A stretch of DNA of 11,482 nucleotides from Sphingobacteriales bacterium (lineage in GTDB: Bacteria; Bacteroidota; Bacteroidia; Chitinophagales; Chitinophagaceae): positions 1-11,482 of the forward strand of contig CANJEF010000009.1 of NCBI GenBank assembly GCA_947472965.1. The letters are read 5' to 3'. Position numbers and translations under genes: made by a program. The notes beneath the pieces were generated by a model. The model searched no databases, was not told the origin of the DNA, and was given only the letters and a program-made list of their open reading frames with translations. Of this stretch, positions 1 through 7,800 are shown piece by piece. Numbering within the stretch: position 1 is the first letter of the stretch; each line of letters begins with the position of its first letter.

Positions 1-116
1 TAATTGAAAACACTGCAAATTATCTCATTGAAGTAGCAGAAAAATCAAATCCAAAAACAGGCAACCTTTCCTGGGGTGAATTCATCAAAAATAGTTCATT
101 GGGAAAACCCTTATAA
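1..116 (+). CDS. C-terminal end of an unidentified protein (partial)
   Basis: An open frame enters the window with its first whole codon at base 3 and ends at TAA 114-116. It leaves 37 residues, beginning IENTANYLIEVAEK and ending SSLGKPL. The tail is hydrophilic, with a helix-like start. It lies 17 bases upstream of the amidoligase gene on the same strand, so the two are probably cotranscribed. The fragment is too short to assign a family. Related clusters often carry a further ATP-grasp ligase or a hydrolase at this place, but nothing in these residues proves that here. That it is coding is inferred from the open frame, the protein-like composition and the close spacing. Confidence 0.6.
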   Translation, partial: IENTANYLIEVAEKSNPKTGNLSWGEFIKNSSLGKPL

Positions 117-133
117 TATAAAAAATCATCCTT

Positions 134-1240
134 ATGATCAACTATAAAATTTTTACTGTTGGCATTGAAGAGGAATACATGGTACTTGATCCCAATAGCA
201 AGGAACTAGTAAGTCATGAACAGAAAATTGTAGTTGAGGGCCAGAAGATCATCTCAGAAAAAGTAAAAGCAGAAATGCATCAGGCCGTGGTTGAAGTGGG
301 AACTGATGTGTGTGCAAATGTTGAGGAAGCAAGAAAAGACATCCATAACCTTAGGAAAACGATCGGGGAAGTGGCTGGCTCACTGGGATTTAGCATGGGT
401 GCTGCTGGTACCCATCCATTTAGTACCTGGAGAAAACAACTCATCACAGAGAATGAGCGTTATGTTGAGATTGTAAACGAAATGCAAGATGCCGCGAGAT
501 CAAATCTGATATTCGGATTGCATGTACATGTGGGAATGCCATCAAAAGAAATGGCCATTCACATCGCAAATTCCGCAAGGTATTTTTTGCCACATGTATT
601 TGCGCTCAGCACCAACTCCCCCTTTTGGGAAGGCCGGCAAACAGGATTCAAATCGTACAGGACGAAAGTATTTGATAAGTTTCCGAGAACTGGAATTCCG
701 GATTATTTTGAAAGCTATAGTTCTTATGAGAACTATGTTAATATGCTGATCAAGACAAATTGCATAGACAACGCAAAAAAAATATGGTGGGACTTGCGTG
801 TTCATCCATTCTACGGAACTGTCGAATTCAGGATATGTGATGTACCCCTGACTGTAGATGAAAGTGTAGGATTTGCTGCAATGTTTCAATGCATCTGTGC
901 AAAACTTTTCAAATTGAGGTCAAAGAACATGAACTTCATGATCTACCCAAGAGCCTTGTTGAATGAAAATAAATGGCGCGCTTCCAGGTACGGCATTGAT
1001 GATAAATTGATTGACTTTGGGAAAGAGCAGGAAATAAATACAAGATCCCTCATACTAGAATTGCTTGATTTTATTGATGATGTTGTCGATGAATTAGGAT
1101 GTAGAGAAGCCTTGAAAGTGATTCATCTTATATTGGAGAAAGGAACAGGAGCGGACAGGCAATTGGTGGAATTCAATAAGACCAATGACCTCAAATCAGT
1201 TGCAGCGTATATCGAAAGTAAATTTCTGAGTACCCTCTAA
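134..1240 (+). CDS. GCS2/YbdK-family carboxylate-amine ligase
   Basis: This is a predicted cytoplasmic ATP-dependent ligase of the glutamate-cysteine ligase 2 fold, joining a carboxylate to an amine through an acyl-phosphate. At 368 residues it is close to the usual family length (E. coli YbdK has about 370). Family blocks appear in order: GIEEEYMVLDP at 10-20 with the acidic nucleotide/metal cluster, GTHPF at 92-96, GLHVHVGM at 128-135, ALSTNSPFWEGRQTGFKSYR at 157-176, WWDLRVHPFYGTVEFRICD at 218-236, and ENKWRASRYGID at 278-289. ATG 134 is chosen because the first block follows ten residues later, as is usual; there is no clear Shine-Dalgarno. YbdK itself has weak glutamate-cysteine ligase activity in vitro, so the true substrate cannot be read from family membership. 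The amidotransferase and ATP-grasp-like neighbours suggest a pathway role, not glutathione synthesis. Confidence 0.93.
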   Translation: MINYKIFTVGIEEEYMVLDPNSKELVSHEQKIVVEGQKIISEKVKAEMHQAVVEVGTDVCANVEEARKDIHNLRKTIGEVAGSLGFSMGAAGTHPFSTWRKQLITENERYVEIVNEMQDAARSNLIFGLHVHVGMPSKEMAIHIANSARYFLPHVFALSTNSPFWEGRQTGFKSYRTKVFDKFPRTGIPDYFESYSSYENYVNMLIKTNCIDNAKKIWWDLRVHPFYGTVEFRICDVPLTVDESVGFAAMFQCICAKLFKLRSKNMNFMIYPRALLNENKWRASRYGIDDKLIDFGKEQEINTRSLILELLDFIDDVVDELGCREALKVIHLILEKGTGADRQLVEFNKTNDLKSVAAYIESKFLSTL

Positions 1241-1248
1241 TCGTTAAA

Positions 1249-1270
1249 GGCTGCTGGCAGCAGTCACTTT
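1249..1270 (+). terminator. Possible weak intrinsic terminator after the amidoligase gene
   Basis: A 6-bp stem pairs GGCTGC (1249-1254) with GCAGTC (1260-1265), including one G-U pair, around a 5-base loop. It is followed by ACTTTT. It lies 8 bases after the stop codon of the amidoligase gene and just before a promoter-like element. The T-tract is short, so termination would be partial at best. It could instead be an attenuating or stabilising hairpin. Confidence 0.35.
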
Positions 1271-1279
1271 TAAATTGGT

Positions 1280-1287
1280 TAACTTTG
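1280..1287 (+). promoter_or_regulatory. Bacteroidota-type -7 element TAACTTTG
   Basis: TAACTTTG matches the Bacteroidota -7 consensus TAnnTTTG at every fixed position. The final G is only 5 bases before ATG 1293, so transcription would be expected to begin at or next to the start codon and give a leaderless or nearly leaderless message. No clear TTTG -33 element sits at the usual distance; the hairpin at 1249-1265 occupies that region. The element would give the amidotransferase, ATP-grasp-like and cupin genes their own transcription. Confidence 0.45.
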
Positions 1288-1292
1288 CCGCT

Positions 1293-2123
1293 ATGAATAA
1301 ACCGTTTGAGTTACCAATCAAAGTTGCAATATTAGACCTCTACGAAGGCGTTCCTAATGAGGGAATGCGTTGCATCAGGAATTTGGTAGACGCATTTAAA
1401 AGTGACCATGAATTGGCTATCACTAGTGAAGAATTTGAAATCAGAAAGCAGAATAACATCCCCCCCATTGACTTTGATATTTATATTTCTTCTGGCGGAC
1501 CGGGTAGTCCCACGGAAAGTGAAGGATCAATTTGGGACGATTCCTATATGAATTGGCTTTCAACGATCGAAAAATGGAATCAAGATCCGATCAATACCAG
1601 AAAAAAATATGTTTTTTTTATTTGTCATTCATTTCAACTGGCCTGCAGGTATTTTAAAATTGGGAATTTAAGGAAAAGGAAATCAACCGCCTTCGGGGTT
1701 TTTCCTATTCACATGATTGACAATGCCAGGGAAGAAGTAGTTTTTAATGGACTTAGGGACCCTTTTTATGGAGTAGATAGCAGGGACTTTCAGGTAGTTG
1801 AAGTTGAGAAACAACAAAATATTGACTTCAATATTCTTTGCATTGAAAAGGAAAGGCCACACGTTCTGCTAGAGAGGGCTGTGATGGCAATACGCTTCAA
1901 CCCATACATGATTGGAACACAATTTCATCCAGAAGCAGATGCGAAGGGAATGAGCATGTATCTTCAACGGGATGATAAGAAAAATACTGTCATAGAAAAC
2001 CATGGTTATGAGAAATGGAAATCAATGATTGAGCACTTGAACGACCCAGATAAAATCAGTCAAACCAACAAGCTTATCCTTCCGAATTTCATGAGTAAGG
2101 CACTATTAGAACTTACAAATTAA
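1293..2123 (+). CDS. Class I glutamine amidotransferase-like protein
   Basis: The predicted protein has 276 residues and the flavodoxin-like GATase1 fold, which hydrolyses glutamine and passes ammonia to a synthetase partner. VAILDLYEGVPNEGMRCI (11-28) is the first strand and helix. ISSGGPGSP (65-73) is the oxyanion-loop region. FFICHSFQLAC (108-118) is the nucleophile elbow with Cys111. QFHPEAD (210-216) supplies His212 and Glu214, so the triad is complete. The elbow reads I-C-H-S rather than the classical G-x-C-x-G. About 60 residues follow the triad with no recognised domain. ATG 1293 is preferred to an in-frame TTG at 1275, because the TTG overlaps the -7 element and adds no family motif. 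The gene lies 52 bases after the amidoligase and 28 before the ATP-grasp-like gene. It has no synthetase domain of its own, so ammonia would go to one of the neighbouring ligases, or it may act as an amidase. Confidence 0.85.
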   Translation: MNKPFELPIKVAILDLYEGVPNEGMRCIRNLVDAFKSDHELAITSEEFEIRKQNNIPPIDFDIYISSGGPGSPTESEGSIWDDSYMNWLSTIEKWNQDPINTRKKYVFFICHSFQLACRYFKIGNLRKRKSTAFGVFPIHMIDNAREEVVFNGLRDPFYGVDSRDFQVVEVEKQQNIDFNILCIEKERPHVLLERAVMAIRFNPYMIGTQFHPEADAKGMSMYLQRDDKKNTVIENHGYEKWKSMIEHLNDPDKISQTNKLILPNFMSKALLELTN

Positions 2124-2151
2124 AATAGTCTACAACTCAACCCATAAAAAC

Positions 2152-3345
2152 ATGATTGAACAAGTTCGCAAACATTTCAATGACACATTCAACATTGCTT
2201 CTTACCATGAGATGTTGAATGAAATGGAGCAGGAGTTTCCAAATGCACTGGATTTTAGAGTCGCAGAATCGCCTGTATTCATAAATAAGAAGATAGCGAA
2301 TCAGATGATTGAGACATGTGAATTTATTATAGAATTCATCAAGGACCCAAAATTCAATTCAATTACTGAAAATGCAATTCCGCCAAACGAGAGGGTGATG
2401 AATGAAAACAAACATACCCATTTCATTGCATTTGATTTTGGAATCTGTGAAAACAAGGATGGAGAGTTATATCCGGCTCTTGTTGAAATGCAAGGTTTCC
2501 CTACCCTATTTGGATTTCAGGCTTTTTACCCATCTATCCTTGAGAAACACTTTGCTATACCAAGTGGTTTTTCGAGCTATTTCAATGGATTTGAAATGAA
2601 TTCATACTTGGATTTTTTGAAAGAAATCATAGTAGGAAATGAAGAAAAAGAACATGTCGTTTTACTTGAACTGAAACCAGAAAAACAAAAAACAAGAATT
2701 GATTTTAGGTGTACAGAAAAATACCTTGGGATAAAAACAGTTTGCTTGACTGAACTCATAAAGGAAGGGAAAAAATTGTTTTACATATTGAATGGACAAA
2801 AAACGCAAATAAAGAGAATTTATAACAGGATTATTTTTGATGAGTTAAATTCAATGGAAGAAAAGCCTGAAAACATCCCAGCGCTTACCATGGACTTGGA
2901 TGTAGAATGGATTACGCACCCAAATTGGTTCTATAAAATATCCAAATACACATTACCTTTTTTAAGACATCCGTCCATACCCGAAACATTTTTCTTGAAT
3001 GAAATAAAACAGTTGCCAAATGATCTCGAAGAATATGTTTTGAAACCTCTTTTTTCATTTGCTGGACAAGGAGTTATCTTAGACTTAAAAGAAAGTGATC
3101 TTACATCCATCGATGATCCCCACAATTGGATTCTACAAAAAAAAGTGAAATACGCAGAGTGCCTACCAACACCAGATGTTCCTGCCAAAGTGGAAATTAG
3201 GCTCATGTACGGCTGGAGAGATGAAGATGAAAGTCCTACCTTGTTGACAAACCTTGCCAGGTTGAGTAAAGGCAAAATGATTGGAACACGGTATAACAAG
3301 GATAAGGAATGGGTAGGTGGATCAGTAGCTTATTTTGAAAAATAA
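2152..3345 (+). CDS. Uncharacterised protein with ATP-grasp-like C-terminal half
   Basis: The 397-residue protein shows no signal peptide or membrane segment. ATP-grasp-like features are packed into the last 110 residues: EYVLKPLFSFAGQGVIL (294-310), with Lys298 and a glycine-rich loop that would grip ATP; ILQKKV (327-332), resembling the hinge strand; VEIRLMY (347-353) and NLARLS (367-372), with Glu348 and Asn367 as candidate Mg ligands; and TRYNKDKEWVGGSVAYF (379-395) at the very end. The first 290 residues match no fold I know by sight, but contain HTHFIAFDFGI (88-98) and ALVEMQGFPTLFGFQAFY (109-126), which look conserved. The order resembles circularly permuted or divergent ATP-grasp enzymes. 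Its probable role is a second carboxylate-amine ligase beside the GCS2 protein, with the amidotransferase as a possible ammonia source. The ATP-grasp call is from motifs only; the substrate is unknown. Confidence 0.75.
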   Translation: MIEQVRKHFNDTFNIASYHEMLNEMEQEFPNALDFRVAESPVFINKKIANQMIETCEFIIEFIKDPKFNSITENAIPPNERVMNENKHTHFIAFDFGICENKDGELYPALVEMQGFPTLFGFQAFYPSILEKHFAIPSGFSSYFNGFEMNSYLDFLKEIIVGNEEKEHVVLLELKPEKQKTRIDFRCTEKYLGIKTVCLTELIKEGKKLFYILNGQKTQIKRIYNRIIFDELNSMEEKPENIPALTMDLDVEWITHPNWFYKISKYTLPFLRHPSIPETFFLNEIKQLPNDLEEYVLKPLFSFAGQGVILDLKESDLTSIDDPHNWILQKKVKYAECLPTPDVPAKVEIRLMYGWRDEDESPTLLTNLARLSKGKMIGTRYNKDKEWVGGSVAYFEK

Positions 3346-3353
3346 TAAATAAT

Positions 3354-3668
3354 ATGCCAACACTAAAAGACATCAACAAGAAGACACTTTCTCCTGGAAT
3401 CATTGGCCAATATGTACACGGGGCATCTACCACCCTGGGGTATGTGACAATTGTTAAAGGGAGCAAGCTCGCTGAACATAATCATCCACACGAACAAATC
3501 ACCATGATTCTGGAGGGAGCCCTTGAAATGAAAATTGGGAATGAAACGCACATGCTCACTGAAGGCATGATACAGGTGATTCCTTCCAATGTTTTTCATT
3601 CAGCGTTGGCACACAGCGATTGTAAATTGATTGACGTATTTAGCCCTGTCAGGGAGGAATACCGATAA
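3354..3668 (+). CDS. Small single-domain cupin
   Basis: The 104-residue protein is essentially one cupin_2 beta-barrel. Motif 1 runs from Gly36 to Gly55, with His42, His44 and Gln48 at the metal-ligand places; Gln replaces the classical Glu, a variant seen in many cupins reading HxHPHEQ. Motif 2 is GMIQVIPSNVFH (71-82), supplying the fourth ligand, His82. A mononuclear metal site is therefore intact. Cupins of this size serve as isomerases, dioxygenases, epimerases or ligand-binding proteins, so no reaction can be assigned. The start lies 8 bases after the ATP-grasp-like gene, which argues for cotranscription and a tailoring or sensing role in the same pathway. The gene ends 5 bases from the stop of the convergent efflux operon. 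Confidence 0.88.
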   Translation: MPTLKDINKKTLSPGIIGQYVHGASTTLGYVTIVKGSKLAEHNHPHEQITMILEGALEMKIGNETHMLTEGMIQVIPSNVFHSALAHSDCKLIDVFSPVREEYR

Positions 3669-3673
3669 GATTG

Positions 3674-4807
3674 CTACTCGTTTTCCATATTTGATATGGC
3701 AAATAACTTATGGGCATTCCCAACAACGATGGAATCATTTTTAAATTGGTCAGTCCCTGAAAGAATTTCAACATACCCATTAGAGACTAAGCCGGTTGTC
3801 ACTTCAACCATTTTAAACATTGTTGGACCAACGGTCACAAAGACATATTTTTTGTTTCCGCTTTGCAGGATGGCATCTTCTGGCAATAAATTGGATTGAC
3901 GGCTTTTTACAGAAATGACAGCTTCTACAAACATCCCCGGAAGCATATTTGATGGATTTTTTAGAAAATGACAATGGGCCATTGCAGTTCTATCGTCATC
4001 AATATTGTTGTTTACCAATATAACTTCAGCATCGTACGTTTTTCCAGGTTCTTGCATCAGGGAAACCTTCACCAAGTCGCCTTTCTTCACATTGGGTATA
4101 TCCTTTTCAAACAAGGTGAGTGCAACATGAATATCATCAGGATCGATCAATTCAAATAATGTTTCAGTAGGCTGCACATACTTACCGGTATTCACATTTA
4201 CTTTGGATACGTAACCATTGATGCTTGACCTGATAGGCACTTGCCCTTTAATGCTACCGGCATTCAGAGACTTTGCATCAACCCCAATCATCTTGAGCTT
4301 TTCGGCCAAAGAACCAATATTGATAGCCTGCATTTTCAATTCAGCATCCACCTGCTGCAAGGTTTTGGAAGTTGCAGCATTGGCATCATAAAGCATTTTT
4401 TGCCGCTCGTAATCCTTCTTTGCCAAATCATGTTTAGCACTGGCCAACAGAAAATCTTGCTGTAACTGAACAACAGATTGATCTTCCATCATAGCAATCA
4501 CTTCACCTTTTGAAATTTTCATACCCGGTATCAGCTTGGTGCTTTTCAAGTAACCCCCAAGAGAAAAATTGACAGATATTATATTTTGGGGAGGCAAGTC
4601 TATTTTTCCTTGAACCTTGATTTCTGAACTGAATTGCTTTGACTCAACACTGCCAAATGTAACATTCACATTTTTTAACTGGTCAGGTGACAAGGCGAGG
4701 GTATCCAAATTGTTTTTTGATGGAGAATCATCCATAATAACTGCTTCTCCCTTGCATCCAAAAGCACTTAAAAGAACAATAGAATAAATAATGTATATAT
4801 ATCGCAT
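3674..4807 (-). CDS. RND efflux periplasmic adaptor (membrane fusion protein, CusB/CzcB type)
   Basis: The 377-residue adaptor bridges the inner-membrane pump and the outer-membrane channel. Residues 1-18 form a hydrophobic signal ending SAFGC, a plausible although imperfect lipobox with Cys18 as lipidation site. The order of parts is usual for the family: a first lipoyl-like half near 75-112 (SVNFSLGGYLKST, then GMKISKGEVIAMMED), an alpha-hairpin at about 113-175, a second lipoyl half at 190-222 (PIRSSINGYVSKVNVNTGKY), a beta-barrel at 225-300 and a membrane-proximal domain at 303-370. No extra His- or Met-rich metal-binding tail is present. Its ATG lies 2 bases after the pump stop codon, so the two genes are surely cotranscribed and perhaps translationally coupled. 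It stands downstream of the pump gene, last in the operon. Metal specificity must be inferred from the pump. Confidence 0.93.
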   Translation of the reverse strand: MRYIYIIYSIVLLSAFGCKGEAVIMDDSPSKNNLDTLALSPDQLKNVNVTFGSVESKQFSSEIKVQGKIDLPPQNIISVNFSLGGYLKSTKLIPGMKISKGEVIAMMEDQSVVQLQQDFLLASAKHDLAKKDYERQKMLYDANAATSKTLQQVDAELKMQAINIGSLAEKLKMIGVDAKSLNAGSIKGQVPIRSSINGYVSKVNVNTGKYVQPTETLFELIDPDDIHVALTLFEKDIPNVKKGDLVKVSLMQEPGKTYDAEVILVNNNIDDDRTAMAHCHFLKNPSNMLPGMFVEAVISVKSRQSNLLPEDAILQSGNKKYVFVTVGPTMFKMVEVTTGLVSNGYVEILSGTDQFKNDSIVVGNAHKLFAISNMENE

Positions 4808-4809
4808 AG

Positions 4810-7800
4810 TTATTTTTTTTCAGTTAGGTAAATATAATCGGCAGACAATAGATTGAGTTGATTTATTACATCAAGATAGCCAGTCTTGATCTGGATTGAT
4901 TGATTGACTAAAATCACCCATTCCGAAAATGGAATATCACCTCCTTTTAAACGCAAGGTAGATTGATCCATGTTTTCAACGGCAATTTGAAGTCCTTCAG
5001 ATTCATAATATTTTTTCACTTCCATCAATTGGAGATAGCTTGTATTTAATTTCTTTAACTCAGCATTAAGTCGGGCTACTTGATAATCCTTTTCCAACAG
5101 AGCAATATCCTCGCTTATTTTAGAGGCTTTTATCTTAGATCGTATTGCACTGGAAAAAATGGGAATACCAAGACTAAGCTGGTAGATACCAAACCTATTT
5201 TGAGGACTATAATATTGCTGTGAAATCCCATCAGCAGTTTGCCATCCCTTGATAGAAAGATTGCTATAGCCCAATCCAATCATTGGGGAAAGCTTACTTC
5301 TTTCAATTTGGGTAATAGCTTGTTTTTGCAGAATTGAGGCATCAGCCAATTGAAGCAATGGATGATTACCCATGATGCTTTCATTTGAATTAGTAAAAGA
5401 ATAAACCACTGAACTATCAAGTGTTGGAGAAAAAGCATAATCAATCCCAAGCAAGAGCATTAACTCTGTTTGTATGTTTTCAAGTTCTTTGTTTAGTTCC
5501 AATACCTGCAGTTGGGTTTGGGCACTTTGCACCTTAATCATATTCATAGCAGCCGCCTGCAATTCACCGAGACTAGCCTGTAGCATTGAAATTCGTTTCC
5601 ATTCCTGAAAATAGGCTGACAACTCTGAAAGTATGAGAGCCTTCCTATCAAGATCCTGTAAGCGGAAATATAATTTCCTTATATGCTTCTTTAAATCTGC
5701 CCTTTTATTCTCTTTGTCAGCAACAGCGAATTTATATGAAGCTTCTTGATAATTTTGTTGTCGCACATACACTTTAGGAAGCTGGAAAGATTGGTTGATA
5801 AAAAATCGGGTATCGTTAAAAGCACTATTTATATTTCCAAATTCGAGTCCGGCACTAGCTTGTGGCAGCTCAGCCTTCATTCCCTTTAAGACGTTGAAGT
5901 AGTCGATTTGCCTATTAGCGATTTTTTGTCCAAGCTCATTTTTTTCTGCCAACGAAATAACAGAATCCAAAGGCAAAATAATCTTTTGCTGGGCATTTAA
6001 AGAAATACAAAAAAACAATGCAATCAACATTAAAGAAATATTCGGTTTAAATTTTGCGACTGTTCTTTTTTCAAACCAAATATATAAAACAGGTAATACA
6101 AGAAGCGTTAATAAAGTTGCAGATATCAGTCCCCCAATTACCACAGTTGCCAATGGCCTTTGCACCTCGGCCCCAGAGCTTGTACTCAATGCCATAGGCA
6201 GAAATCCCAATGAAGCCACAGCAGCAGTCATTAAAACGGGTCTTAACCGTGTGGCAGTTCCAAGCAATACGAGATCCTTAATGTCCATTGTTGTTTCCTT
6301 CTTTAGGCGATTGAATTCACTGATCAAAACAATCCCATTTAACACTGCAACTCCAAACAGTGCAATAAAACCAACACCTGCTGAAATACTGAATGGCATA
6401 TCCCTCATCCAAAGAAGAATGATTCCTCCAATAGCTGATAATGGTATAGCAGAATATATAAGCAACCCATATTTTATTGAACCGAATGAGAAATAAAGTA
6501 TCAAAAATATGAGCAGAAGTGCAACAGGAACTGCTACCATCAATCGTTTTTTAGCTTCAACAAGGTTTTCGAATTGCCCCCCGTATTTAGCAAAATAGCC
6601 TGCGGGCAATTTGATGGACGAACCAGCTTTTTCTTGAACTTCCTCCACGATTGATTGCACATCCCTTCCTCTTACATTGAAAGCAACAGTGATACGCCGC
6701 TTTGCATCCTCCCTTTGTATTTGGTTGGGGCCTTCCTCAATATTTATTTCTGCAACCTGAGAAAGTGGTAGAGATATACCTTGCGGATTTACAATCATCA
6801 AATTTTGAATATCACTCAAATCATTTCGGCGGTCTTGATTCAACCGAACAACCAAGCCAAACCGTCTTTCATTTTCATAGATAATACCTGCCTCTTGACC
6901 GGCAAAAGCAGCACGGAGGATTTTATTTACGTCATCAATATTTAGCTGATAGGCGGCAATTGCTGACTTATTATATCGAATCACAATTTGGGGCAACCCT
7001 GTTATACGTTCAACAAAAACATCTTTAGCGCCTTCAACCTTGGAAATAATAGCAGCAAATTGATCAGCGTATTTTACCAAGGTATCCAAGTTTTCACCAA
7101 ACACCTTGCAAACAACATCTTGTTTGGCGCCTGCAATGAGCTCATTAAACCGCATTTGCACCGGATACTGAAAGCCCCCCGTAAGTCCAGGAACAGTGTT
7201 AATTGCAGCACTCATTTTATTTGCGAGTTCATCATAAGACGATGCACTTGTCCATTCCTTTTTGGGTTTTAGATTTACGATAATATCAGTCATCTCGATA
7301 GGCATTGGATCCGTTGGTATTTCACTTGCCCCGATTCGGGTAACGACCTTTTCAACTTCGGGAAACTTCTGCAACTCATGCGCTGCTTTTGAAGTGGCAT
7401 TGACTGTTTCACTTAAAGTAGTGCCTGTCATCATTCTTGCATCAATGGCAAAATCACCCTCCTCGAGTTCTGGAATAAACTCCCCTCCGAGTGTAGAAGC
7501 AATTAACAGGGAAAATGCAAAAAGCAAAAGGGAAGAGGAAATTACTTTTTTGGGATGTAGTAGTAGTCGCTCCAAAATTCGCTTATATAAATGTTGCCAT
7601 TTTATCATCATCCTGTCGGTGAAGGATTCGTGTTGATTCAACTTTTTGCTTAGGACAATAGAGGTCATCATGGGTATATATGTCAACGAAAGGATAAATG
7701 CTCCAATCAGCGCAAAAGCTACTGTCTGTGCCATTGGCTTAAACATCTTTCCTTCTATTCCTGTTAATGATAGTATTGGGATATATACGATCAATATGAT

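Noticed and set aside
542..889. 115-codon minus-strand frame opposite the amidoligase
   Set aside because: It lies wholly inside a strongly supported gene, and its product resembles no family and looks like antisense translation.
1275..1292. Upstream TTG start extending the amidotransferase by six residues
   Set aside because: The extra codons coincide with the TAACTTTG promoter-like element and add no family motif; ATG 1293 fits better.
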